In this document: piece by piece, positions 51,514-59,620 of the stretch
Position numbering within the stretch: the first letter of the stretch is position 1
Layout: the number at the start of each line of letters is the position of its first letter
NCBI GenBank assembly: GCA_965206615.1
Contig: CBDBKI010000005.1
Span: forward strand, 3,038,001 to 3,102,000
Length of the DNA stretch: 64,000 nt
DNA from: VXNE01 sp965206615
GTDB lineage: Bacteria > Pseudomonadota > Gammaproteobacteria > Pseudomonadales > Azotimanducaceae
Direction: 5' to 3'
Program-made: the position numbers and the translations under genes
Notes under the pieces: model-generated
Database searches by the model: none
What the model saw: the letters and a program-made list of their open reading frames with translations, nothing else
What the model was told of the DNA's origin: nothing

Positions 51514-52542
51514 ATGAGCCGAGACAAACGCGACGATGGCGGCGTGCCGGAGGAACGCAAGCGGGCATGGGGCGAGAAGTACGAGCCACGTTACTCGGGC
51601 GTTGCGACGTTCATGCGTCGCCCGCTGCGCGAAGATCCGGCGGAGTGGGACGGCATCGATATCGGTGTCGTCGGGGTGCCCTTCGACGGCGGTGTGACCA
51701 ACCGTCCGGGTGCGCGCCACGGCCCGCGGCACCTGCGCGACCAGTCCACGCTGATGGGCATGGTGATCCACCAGACCGGCGTGCGCCCCTACGATCTTGC
51801 CAACGTCGCCGACCTCGGCGACGTTCCCATCGAGGGCGTCTACCGGCTCGACGATGCGATCGCGGACATCGAACGCCACTACGACCGCATCGCGGCGGCC
51901 GGCGTCGTGCCCCTCTCCGCCGGAGGCGATCACTCCATCACCCTGCCCATCATGCGCGCGCTCGCCCGCGTGCACGGCCAGCCCCTCGGCCTCGTCCACT
52001 TCGATGCCCACTGCGACACCGGGCCGGAGCTGTTCGGGCACAAGCATCATCACGGCGGGCCGTTCAAGGTGGCGGTAGAGGACGGTGCGCTCGATCCGAA
52101 ACGCACCATTCAGATCGGCATCCGCGGTCCGGCCGAGCCGCTGTGGGCATTCAGCTACGAGTCGGGCATGACCGTCATCCACATCGAGGATCTTTACTCG
52201 ATGGGCATCCCGGCGGTCGTCGAGAAGGCACGCGCGATTGCGGGCAGCGGACCGATATACCTGAGTTTCGACGTCGACGGCCTCGACCCGGTGTTCGCCC
52301 CCGGCACCGGAACGCCCGAGGTCGGCGGCTTCACCACCTACGAGGCCCAGCAGATGCTGCGGGGCCTGCGCGGACTCGACATCGTCGCCGGCGACGTCGT
52401 CGAAGTATCACCGCCCTTCGACCCCTCGGGCACGACCGGGCTGACCGGCGCCCAGATGCTGTTCGAGATCCTGTGCCTGCTCGCGGAGACGGTAGGTCAG
52501 AAAAGAGCGCCCGATGTTTCCGCACCCACTCCAGTGGTTTGA
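51514..52542 (+). CDS. speB: Agmatinase/ureohydrolase family protein
   Basis: 342 residues from the ATG at 51514 with GAGGA upstream. Binuclear manganese or nickel motifs of the family are all present: SAGGDHSITLPI, HFDAHCDTGPELFG and SFDVDGLDPVFAPGTGTPE. The enzyme splits urea from agmatine or a related guanidino compound such as guanidinobutyrate; the exact substrate is not certain, so the gene name is provisional. Another 172 bp upstream form the divergent promoter region. Confidence 0.88.
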   Translation: MSRDKRDDGGVPEERKRAWGEKYEPRYSGVATFMRRPLREDPAEWDGIDIGVVGVPFDGGVTNRPGARHGPRHLRDQSTLMGMVIHQTGVRPYDLANVADLGDVPIEGVYRLDDAIADIERHYDRIAAAGVVPLSAGGDHSITLPIMRALARVHGQPLGLVHFDAHCDTGPELFGHKHHHGGPFKVAVEDGALDPKRTIQIGIRGPAEPLWAFSYESGMTVIHIEDLYSMGIPAVVEKARAIAGSGPIYLSFDVDGLDPVFAPGTGTPEVGGFTTYEAQQMLRGLRGLDIVAGDVVEVSPPFDPSGTTGLTGAQMLFEILCLLAETVGQKRAPDVSAPTPVV

Positions 52543-52548
52543 CAGGAC

Positions 52549-52583
52549 CTGATATCGGTGCCACTGTTCGGTGCTGATATCAG
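52549..52583 (+). promoter_or_regulatory. Paired CTGATATC boxes upstream of phd-doc
   Basis: CTGATATC at 52549-52556 and the perfect palindrome CTGATATCAG at 52574-52583 are 25 bp apart, just ahead of the antitoxin start at 52597. Such paired palindromes are typical of Phd autoregulation. Confidence 0.6.
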
Positions 52584-52596
52584 CGCGGGAACGACC

Positions 52597-52815
52597 ATGC
52601 GATACGTCACCATGACTGAACTCAAGCAACAGGCCAGTCGCATCCTGGACGAGAAGAAACCCACCGCCATCCTGCGCAACAGCAAGGTGGAAGGCTACTA
52701 CGTCCCCGCCGAGTCCCTGGCTTTCGACGCGCTGGACGACGCCCGGGCAACGGAATTGACACGGTCGATTCTCGACAGGCGATCGGAGGTGCTCGCCTAC
52801 CTTGCGAAGCGATGA
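52597..52815 (+). CDS. Phd/YefM-type antitoxin
   Basis: 72 residues from the ATG at 52597: MRYVTMTELKQQASRILDEK, then PTAILRNSKVEGYYVPAE, and a helical tail LTRSILDRRSEVLAYLAKR. The N-terminal half is the DNA-binding Phd fold; the tail would block the toxin. It overlaps doc by 4 nt (ATGA). A pair of palindromes upstream fits autorepression. Confidence 0.85.
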   Translation: MRYVTMTELKQQASRILDEKKPTAILRNSKVEGYYVPAESLAFDALDDARATELTRSILDRRSEVLAYLAKR

Positions 52816-53225
52816 TCGCGTTCCCGACGGAGCAACAGATCGCCGACCTGCATGAGCACCTGCTGGCACGGCATGGTGGATTGCCCGGGTCCCGTGACGG
52901 CACATCGCCCGGTGCCGTACTCGGTCGAGTCCAGATGAACCTGGCGTACCGGTTTGAAGACCCGACGGTCGCACAGGTCGCAGCCTTCACGGCGTACGCG
53001 TTCACGGTCGGTCATCCATGCAACGATGCAAACAAACGCACGGCCCTTGCCGTGGGCGATCTCATCCTGCTGATGAACGGCGGGAACATCATCGCCTCCG
53101 CGTACCAGCTCGAGCTGGCGAACCTGATCATCGAGCTTGCCGCCGGCAGCGTCGATCAGGACACCTTCATGGACAGATATGTCGAGATGCTGGAGCGAGG
53201 CGACCAGGATTTTTCGCTCCGGTAA
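52812..53225 (+). CDS. doc: Doc-type toxin (Fic/death-on-curing family)
   Basis: 137 residues. The Fic/Doc active-site motif is HPCNDANKRTALAVGD (usual HxFxDANKR), preceded by the typical VAAFTAYAFTVG helix. Doc phosphorylates and inactivates elongation factor Tu and is neutralised by Phd. Coupled to the upstream antitoxin. The gene looks intact and the motif is near perfect, with Cys in place of the usual Phe. Confidence 0.9.
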   Translation: MIAFPTEQQIADLHEHLLARHGGLPGSRDGTSPGAVLGRVQMNLAYRFEDPTVAQVAAFTAYAFTVGHPCNDANKRTALAVGDLILLMNGGNIIASAYQLELANLIIELAAGSVDQDTFMDRYVEMLERGDQDFSLR

Positions 53226-53261
53226 CCGGCGCCCTGACGCGCCGGGAACAGAAGACCGTCG

Positions 53262-53332
53262 GGGACGGGCTTGTCCCGTCCCGTCGCCAGGGGCTTGCGC
53301 AGGCTCGACACGGGCGACCGCAAGGGTCGCCC
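53262..53332. terminator. Two GC hairpins between convergent doc and hydrolase genes
   Basis: GGGACGGG-CTTGT-CCCGTCCC (53262-53282) and GGGCGACC-GCAAG-GGTCGCCC (53312-53332). The second ends right at the stop of the minus-strand hydrolase gene. They could end transcription from both directions. The second hairpin and its flank resemble widespread REP-like palindromes. Confidence 0.55.
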
Positions 53333-55252
53333 CTACACCCGATGCTCACCGAGTCCGAGCGCCACGTCGAACCGCAGGAGGCCGTTGCGCAGCAGGAGTT
53401 CCTCGTCCTCCGCGAGCACGTAGCCCGCGTCCACGAGCTCACGCGCCGACCGCCGCACGCGCGCCGCGTAGGCTTCCCGTCCTCCGTACCGGCGTTCTAG
53501 CGTCCCGGCGTCGAAGAATCGCGTGAACCCCGCGAATGTCGCCGCCTGCCGGGGGGCGCCCTGCTCCGGATGGCGGGGATTCCAGCCGGTGTGAATGCCC
53601 ACCGGAACGGTGACATCCGGGAGACGTACGCCGGCGATCTCGTTCAGGTCCGCGCCCACCGCCGCGACCAGGCGCGGGCGCGCGACGCCCCGTCGGGCCG
53701 GGAAGCGGCAGACGCCGTGGCCGGCATCCGGCCCGAGATCCAGGGCGTGCAGGCCGCCGAGCTGTTCGGGGTCGAGCGTCTCGACGCCGAGTTCGGACTC
53801 GAATTGCGAGAGCACGCTGTCGCGCTCGACCAGTGTGCCGTCGGCCAGTCGCGGCACGGCGCTCGGCGGGGGCTCACGACCTGCGGCCACCCAGCAATCC
53901 AGGTTGATCAGGGCAGCGCGCACGAGCGGCGAGTGATCGACCACGTTGAACGTGTACCGCGTCCGGATACCGGTGAGGGGGATCTCATCTGTAGGCGGCA
54001 GGACGCCATTGATGTGGTGCGTCCCGGCAAAGGCGTAGCGGCGTTCGTCGGGATGCTCCGGCAGGTCCCCGCTGCCGTCCGACGCCGTATGTACCAGGGC
54101 CGCGTCGCCACGCCAGTACTCCCAGGAGGTGTTCGTGAAGAAGACCTTCGGCACGGCCTGCTCGCGGTCGAACAGGCCACCCTCCGCCCCCGTCTCCGCG
54201 TCGCGCGACGCCACGCCGGCAAAGGGAAAGGTCTGACCCGGCCCCGGCGTGCCGAGGCTCGATGGCTGTGCGAAGCGATGGTTGAAGTCCCCGCGCTGCC
54301 CGCCGGCGATGTGCGCGAGGACGCCGTCGAAGACCCGGCCTCCGCCTGCGTCCCGGTTCAGTCCGAGGTACAGGAAGTGGCGCAACACCCGGCCCGTCTG
54401 GCTGGCTCCGAACGCGTGCACGCGCGCGAAACCGCCGGACAGCGGACTGCGGTCGTCCCCGGCGCGCAACGCCGCCGCCGCATCCCGCAGGGCCAGGAGT
54501 CCCGTGCCCACCACCGGTGCGCCCTCGGCCGCGTAGACGAGCGTGTAGACCGCCCCCGCCCGTAGTCCGCAGGGACGGTAGATGGCGGCGCCATCCGGCA
54601 CCACGCGGCCGTCGCGCTCCCGCGCGAAGCGCCAGGAGTCTCTGGGCAGGAGCTCTGCTTCTGCGTTGTCGTCGCGCTGCACGAAGAGCCGCGCATCGCC
54701 GTCGTCGAGGTCCGCCGGCGGGTAGGCGACGTCCCCGAGTTGGCCGAAGTCGTACCAGGCAGTGTCCCTCGGCGGCTGGATGCGGCACACCACCTCGCCG
54801 CGCAGGGGCTGTCCGTCCCGCTCGGCGTATGGCGCGTCGAAGCGCACCCCTTCCCGAACGTCCCACTGCCAGCCGATGCAGGCGAGGGCAAAGCCACGCC
54901 GGAACAGGAAGCCGTCGCCCGGCGCGCACGGGTCCGCCAGCAGGTCCATCGGCCTCGCGCGGTTGAATTGCGAAAACCCGAGGCAGCGCCCCCGGTTGGG
55001 CACATCCACCAGGAGGGACCGGGCGGAGCCGGATTCCGGTGCGACCAGGGTGAAGTCCCCGGCGAAGCGCACCCGCCCGTCACGACCGCGCGGGGCGAGG
55101 TCCAGGTCGACGATACGGCTGTTCGCCGGATGGAGCGGGTCCACGGCATACTCGATCCGTCCTTCGATGTGCTCGAACGGGCCGAAATCGCCGAATTCGC
55201 GCCCGTCGGCGTAGGGCTTCCTTGAGCGGATCTCGAAGCGGGTCGCGGTCAT
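53333..55252 (-). CDS. Large alpha/beta hydrolase domain protein
   Basis: 639 residues. The N-terminal half is a beta-rich domain (EIRSRKPYADGREFGDFGPF; RGRCLGFSQFNRARPMDLLA) and the hydrolase part has the nucleophile elbow AFGASQTGRVLRHFLYLG. The C-terminus contains RYGGREAYAARVRRSARELV. It belongs to a family of large uncharacterised hydrolases that often accompany CaiB or acyl-CoA genes. Cytosolic by lack of a signal. Substrate unknown. Confidence 0.78.
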   Translation of the reverse strand: MTATRFEIRSRKPYADGREFGDFGPFEHIEGRIEYAVDPLHPANSRIVDLDLAPRGRDGRVRFAGDFTLVAPESGSARSLLVDVPNRGRCLGFSQFNRARPMDLLADPCAPGDGFLFRRGFALACIGWQWDVREGVRFDAPYAERDGQPLRGEVVCRIQPPRDTAWYDFGQLGDVAYPPADLDDGDARLFVQRDDNAEAELLPRDSWRFARERDGRVVPDGAAIYRPCGLRAGAVYTLVYAAEGAPVVGTGLLALRDAAAALRAGDDRSPLSGGFARVHAFGASQTGRVLRHFLYLGLNRDAGGGRVFDGVLAHIAGGQRGDFNHRFAQPSSLGTPGPGQTFPFAGVASRDAETGAEGGLFDREQAVPKVFFTNTSWEYWRGDAALVHTASDGSGDLPEHPDERRYAFAGTHHINGVLPPTDEIPLTGIRTRYTFNVVDHSPLVRAALINLDCWVAAGREPPPSAVPRLADGTLVERDSVLSQFESELGVETLDPEQLGGLHALDLGPDAGHGVCRFPARRGVARPRLVAAVGADLNEIAGVRLPDVTVPVGIHTGWNPRHPEQGAPRQAATFAGFTRFFDAGTLERRYGGREAYAARVRRSARELVDAGYVLAEDEELLLRNGLLRFDVALGLGEHRV

Positions 55253-55301
55253 GTTCGGGGGTCCTGCCCGGAGCGCCGCAACGATGCGTCAACTCGCGCG
55301 T

Positions 55302-56261
55302 CTATGTCTCGAGCAGGCTGATGGGATCCTGTCCGAGCTGCAAACAGCCCAGTATGCCGCCCTCGACCGAGTAACCGATCAGCCGCTGCAGCTCGCGCGG
55401 GAAATCACGGGCGACTTCCGGGGGCCACATGAGTTGCTGGTTGGTCTCGCCGCGCAACCACCCGAGGCAGTAGCCCACCAGAAGACTCCGGCGAACGCGA
55501 TCGTCCGTCTGGTTTGCGCCGCCACCGTGCAGCGTGGCTCCGTCAAAGAGCACGCAGGACCCGGGAGGCGCTTCCACGACCGACGCCATCTCCGGTTCGA
55601 GCCCACGCGGGTATCCATACGCTTCCCAGCCCTCTCCGAACCGGGTCCCCTTCTCGCCGTCTTCTTCAGGATCGAAATATCTTGCCTCTGGCCAGAGATG
55701 GCTTCCGAGTACGACTCGAGTCGATCCGGTTTCGACCGCAAAGTCGGATAGCGGAAACATCGCGGCGACCCCCATCGGAATACGCCGACCCGGCATCTTC
55801 CAAAGTACATTGTCCCGGTGCAGAGGCTGGGCGACCTCGCCCGGGTGGATCTCGAGTGCCATGACCTGATGAATGAGAACGGAAGTGCAGTGTTTCTTGA
55901 GATGGGCATCGATGATTTCCATCATCCGAGGCTGCGCGACCAGTTGTGCGATCACTTCCGGTGCCCTGGCGAGGATTTCGGATCGACGCTTGGTGAGACC
56001 GCCCAGGATCTTCTTCGCCTCGTCGCCGATGAAATGCTCCATGTCCGTAGAGGCCATGAGCGAGTCGAATGTTCCCAGCGTGGTCTCGATCAAATCAGGT
56101 GCGAATGCGTCCGTCACGCAAACGACCCCGTCCCGATCGAATACCCGCTTGATCTCTTCCAGGGAGGCCGACACAGGTACCTGCTCGACGCGTCCGCCGA
56201 TCTCTGCGGTGGCAGTCGTGTTCATCAGCTCCATGCTGTCGTCCGCCAGCGCCTGTGACAT
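55302..56261 (-). CDS. Phytanoyl-CoA dioxygenase (PhyH) family protein
   Basis: 319 residues. Iron(II)/2-oxoglutarate motifs: HPGEVAQPLHRDNVLWKMPG (His-x-Asp) and GATLHGGGANQTDDRVR (distal His and the 2-oxoglutarate Arg). Also VFDRDGVVCVTDAF at the N-terminus, typical of PhyH. The family hydroxylates acyl-CoA or various small molecules. Downstream of a CoA-transferase gene on the same strand, so an acyl-CoA substrate is plausible. Confidence 0.88.
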   Translation of the reverse strand: MSQALADDSMELMNTTATAEIGGRVEQVPVSASLEEIKRVFDRDGVVCVTDAFAPDLIETTLGTFDSLMASTDMEHFIGDEAKKILGGLTKRRSEILARAPEVIAQLVAQPRMMEIIDAHLKKHCTSVLIHQVMALEIHPGEVAQPLHRDNVLWKMPGRRIPMGVAAMFPLSDFAVETGSTRVVLGSHLWPEARYFDPEEDGEKGTRFGEGWEAYGYPRGLEPEMASVVEAPPGSCVLFDGATLHGGGANQTDDRVRRSLLVGYCLGWLRGETNQQLMWPPEVARDFPRELQRLIGYSVEGGILGCLQLGQDPISLLET

Positions 56262-56378
56262 GGGATTCTCCGCTCTGTCAAAAGGCCAGTAAGCCGAAAT
56301 TTCCCTGAAACTGCAAATCCGGTTTGCGAGACAAATCAGGACCCCGAGAGACGTGCTTCCGCCCCAGGGCGCCGACCG

Positions 56379-56546
56379 TCAGAATGGCTTCCTGCGTCCC
56401 ATCAGCGTCTCGTCCCAGCGCCGCTCCGACAGGAAGCGGATCGCCCGGGTGGTCGCCGTCGCCGTGCCGATACGCACCAGCGTCTCCACCAGGACGGCGC
56501 GGCGCATCGTGCATGCTGCTTTCGGCCACGCCGGCGGCCCCGTCAC
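56379..56546 (-). CDS. 55-codon ORF coupled to the CoA-transferase gene
   Basis: Starts at a GTG overlapping the stop of the upstream CoA-transferase gene as GTGA, and reads VTGPPAWPKAACTMRRAVLV, ETLVRIGTATATTRAIRFLS, ERRWDETLMGRRKPF-stop. An internal ATG at 56507 gives 42 residues. The coupling overlap and basic, helical composition support translation. No family recognised. Confidence 0.45.
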   Translation of the reverse strand: MTGPPAWPKAACTMRRAVLVETLVRIGTATATTRAIRFLSERRWDETLMGRRKPF

Positions 56547-58966
56547 TCCATCGCCAGCGAGGCGAAGATATCGGCGACCCGTTCGTCGTCGTAGCCAAGA
56601 ATCTCCTGCAGCACGTGCACGTTGTGCTCACCGAGTTCCGGCGCCGCACGGGTGACGCTCGCGGGCGTCCGCGACAGGATGAAGCGCGTGTTCTCGACCA
56701 CCATTTCTCCGGTCGCGGTGTGCGGCAGCGGCACGAAGTGGCGTCGATGGCGAAGCTGGGGGTCGTCCACACACTCCTGGCTGTTCTGCACGACGTGTGC
56801 GGCGACCCCGGCGCCGATCAGGAGCGATTCGATCTCGGCCTCCCCACGGGGGCGCGTCCAGTCCCCGATCATCGCGTCGAGTTCGTCGGCCCGGGCCAGG
56901 CGCCCCGCGGCGGTCGCAAGAGCAGGATCGGAAGCCGCGCCCTCGAACCCCATGGCCGTACACAGCGCGCGCCACGCGACATCGGACTGGCAGGCGATCG
57001 CCACCCAGCGATCCTCGCCGCGGGCGGGGTAGGCGCCGTGTGGGCACAACGCGAGGTCGCGGTTCCCCATCCGATGCCAGACGCGCCCGTTGACCTCGCA
57101 GTCGAGAATGGCCGGCGCGAGCAGGTGAATGGCCGCCTCGGCCTGCGAGATGTCGATGTACTGCCCCGCGCCGGTCCGGCGGCGATGTTCCAGCGCCCCG
57201 AACAGGGAGGCCAACATGAACCGGGGAGAGACGCCGTCCGTATAGGCCAGGTACGGCCCCGCCGGGGAACGGTCCTGCCAGCCGGTGAGGTCGTAGAACC
57301 CCGCCAGCGCGGCCGCCATGTTGCCGTAGCCCGGCACCCGCGCGCGCGGTCCGGTCTGTCCCATCAGGCAGCTGCTCAACATGATCAGCGACGGGTTCAC
57401 TTCCCTGAGCGATGCGTAATCGAGTCCCCACGCCTGCATGGCCTTCGGCGAGAAGGACTCGGAGACGACATCCGCCCACCGCACGAGGTCGAGCAGCACC
57501 TCGCGGCCCACGGGATTCGACGGGTCGACGGTGAGGCTCATCTTGCCGGTGTTGAAGCTCGCGAACGGCACGCCGTTCTCGACCCCGGGCTCGCCGTCAC
57601 GGAACGCCGGAGCGCCCCGGCCCGGATCCAGCCGCACGCTCGATTCGACCTTGATCACCGTGGCGCCGTAGTCCGCGAGCACCCGCGTGAAGAGCGGGCC
57701 CGCGATGACCCACATGAAGTCCACGACCTTGAGGCCGGCCAGCGGCAGCGAGGGCGCGGCTCCGGTGGCGGACGGCAGCGGCGTCGTGCGCCGTGCGCCG
57801 CCGGACATCTCTCCCAGCCGGGGCGCCCTTCCCGGAAGCGTGAGCGGGGTCGCCGAGAGCCTTGCGAAGGCCCCAGGTACCCGGGCGCTCACCGCAGGTG
57901 CGACCTCGATCCCTGTCCAGAAGTCCCGTTCGCGGAACTGGCGCTCCTCCAGCAGCCCCGCGACGTCGAACGCCGGCGCAATGTAGACGCCACGCTCGAG
58001 TCCCTCCTCGAACAGCTCCTGCTGCGTCCGCGAACGCGTGAAGCGCTCGATCTTGCGGCACAGTTCGAAATAGGGCTCCGGCGAGGCGTCGTCGTTCATC
58101 ATCGACGCGAGCGCGAGCCCCCAGTCCGTGTCGACGTCCTCCCGCGTACACGCCCCGCCCTCGTGTACCCAGCCGAGCAGGCGTCGGTTCGGTTCCGTGA
58201 ACGCCGGGCCGAACAGGAGCGTGATCGCCACGTAGCCATCCGCACAGGGCCAGGTGAGTTGTATCGGGAACCTTCCGGCGAGCCCGCCGGCAATGCGCTG
58301 CACCGTGAATCCCGCGTTGTTCGGCGCCCCGAGATTCGCCGCGAGCGCCGCCTGCGCGGACGACTGCTGCGCGGAGACGTCGACGTGCTGCCCCAGGCCG
58401 CTGACATGCCGTTCCTGCAGCGCGATCAACGCAGCGGCGGCGGCATCGGCGCCGGCGTGCAGAAAGGACTGTGGCACGCTCGTCCGCACCGGCGCGCGGT
58501 CGCTGTCCCCGGCCAGTATCTGCGCCCCGCTCGCGGCCCAGACCGTCAGGTCGGTCGCCGGCCAGTCCGCCTTCGGGCCGGTCCGCCCGAACGGACTGAT
58601 GGAGACGACGATCAGGGCAGGATTGCGGGCCGACAGGGTCTCGTAGTCCACGCCCAGGGCGCGCGCGTCGGCGGTACCGAAGGACTCGATGACGAAGTCC
58701 GCGTCGGCGGCCAGTTCCGCGAAACGCCCGCGGCCCTCCGCGGACGCGAGATCCAGCACGCAGCTCGATTTGCCGCGCGCATACGCCTGCCACCACAGGC
58801 CGTCCTCCGGCTCGCCCGTGTCCCCGCGAAACGGTGGCTGCCGGCGCGCGGTCGACCCGCCCGGCGGTTCGACCGCGATGACCTCGGCGCCGAGGTGGGC
58901 GAGGACGTAGCCGCAGAACATGCCCGAGAGATCGGTCAGATCGAGGACCCGGTAGGAAGAGAGCAC
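56543..58966 (-). CDS. Fused double CaiB/BaiF (family III) CoA-transferase
   Basis: 807 residues made of two complete CoA-transferase domains. The first (about 1-390) starts RVLDLTDLSGMFCGYVLAHL with GAEVIAVEPPGG; the second (about 410-800) starts KVVDFMWVIAGPLFTRVLAD with GATVIKVESS. Both carry the family N-terminal motif, and catalytic Asp candidates lie in SAQQSSAQAALAA and ISQAEAAIHLLAP regions. Usual CaiB proteins are single-domain dimers of about 400 residues, so this is an intramolecular dimer. It moves CoA between carboxylic acids. Confidence 0.88.
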   Translation of the reverse strand: MLSSYRVLDLTDLSGMFCGYVLAHLGAEVIAVEPPGGSTARRQPPFRGDTGEPEDGLWWQAYARGKSSCVLDLASAEGRGRFAELAADADFVIESFGTADARALGVDYETLSARNPALIVVSISPFGRTGPKADWPATDLTVWAASGAQILAGDSDRAPVRTSVPQSFLHAGADAAAAALIALQERHVSGLGQHVDVSAQQSSAQAALAANLGAPNNAGFTVQRIAGGLAGRFPIQLTWPCADGYVAITLLFGPAFTEPNRRLLGWVHEGGACTREDVDTDWGLALASMMNDDASPEPYFELCRKIERFTRSRTQQELFEEGLERGVYIAPAFDVAGLLEERQFRERDFWTGIEVAPAVSARVPGAFARLSATPLTLPGRAPRLGEMSGGARRTTPLPSATGAAPSLPLAGLKVVDFMWVIAGPLFTRVLADYGATVIKVESSVRLDPGRGAPAFRDGEPGVENGVPFASFNTGKMSLTVDPSNPVGREVLLDLVRWADVVSESFSPKAMQAWGLDYASLREVNPSLIMLSSCLMGQTGPRARVPGYGNMAAALAGFYDLTGWQDRSPAGPYLAYTDGVSPRFMLASLFGALEHRRRTGAGQYIDISQAEAAIHLLAPAILDCEVNGRVWHRMGNRDLALCPHGAYPARGEDRWVAIACQSDVAWRALCTAMGFEGAASDPALATAAGRLARADELDAMIGDWTRPRGEAEIESLLIGAGVAAHVVQNSQECVDDPQLRHRRHFVPLPHTATGEMVVENTRFILSRTPASVTRAAPELGEHNVHVLQEILGYDDERVADIFASLAME

Positions 58967-59035
58967 TGTGCGGCCTCCGCAGGCTGGGGCAATCCGCGCG
59001 ATTCTAAAGGAAGCGGTTACCCGCGCGACCTCGGG

Positions 59036-59620
59036 TCACCCGGCGGCGCGCCGCGCCAGCAGGCGGGCGACCACTACGGCTCGCCCGTCCGGATCCGTCG
59101 TTTCGCCTTCGAACGCCTCGACCACGGTCAGGCTCCGGGCGGCCTTGCCGAGCGCGCCGGGGGCCACCCGGAAGGCCGGATTGCGCGGTCCCACCACGTC
59201 ATCGCGGTGCGTCGCCAGATGTTCCTCGACGATCAGGCAGCCCCCGGGTGCGAGCATCGTGCACAGTACATCGACGAGTTCGAGGTCCACGTAGCGGATC
59301 AGGACGACGAGGTCGAAGGGTCCCGCAATGCCCGGGCCGTCGTCGAGGTCCCGCTGGCGCCAATCGACCGTGACACCCCGCGCCGCCGCCGACTCCGCCG
59401 CCCGCGCCAGCGCGACGGGCGATACATCGATCCCGGTCACCGCGTACCCGCGTTCGGCCAGGTACAGCGCGTTGCGTCCGGCGCCGCAGGCGACGTCCAG
59501 CGCGCGGCCCACCGGCGCCCGCGACAGGCACGAGACCAGCCAGGCACTCGGATGCTCCCGCTCGACATAGGCGCCGAGCCGGTAGCGCTCGTCCCAGCGT
59601 TCCCGGTCCTGGCCGCTCAA
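59036..59620 (-). CDS. Class I SAM-dependent methyltransferase (TehB-like)
   Basis: 194 residues from a TTG at 59620 that overlaps the upstream hydrolase stop as TTGA; the protein begins (M)SGQDRERWDERYRLGAY, the canonical opening of TehB-like proteins. SAM motif I is RALDVACGAGRNALYLAERG, motif II VTGIDVSPVALARA, and motif III LDDGPGIAGPFDLVVLIRY. Substrate unknown; thiopurine or tellurite methyltransferase relatives are the closest guess. Same operon as the hydrolase. Confidence 0.85.
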   Translation of the reverse strand: MSGQDRERWDERYRLGAYVEREHPSAWLVSCLSRAPVGRALDVACGAGRNALYLAERGYAVTGIDVSPVALARAAESAAARGVTVDWRQRDLDDGPGIAGPFDLVVLIRYVDLELVDVLCTMLAPGGCLIVEEHLATHRDDVVGPRNPAFRVAPGALGKAARSLTVVEAFEGETTDPDGRAVVVARLLARRAAG

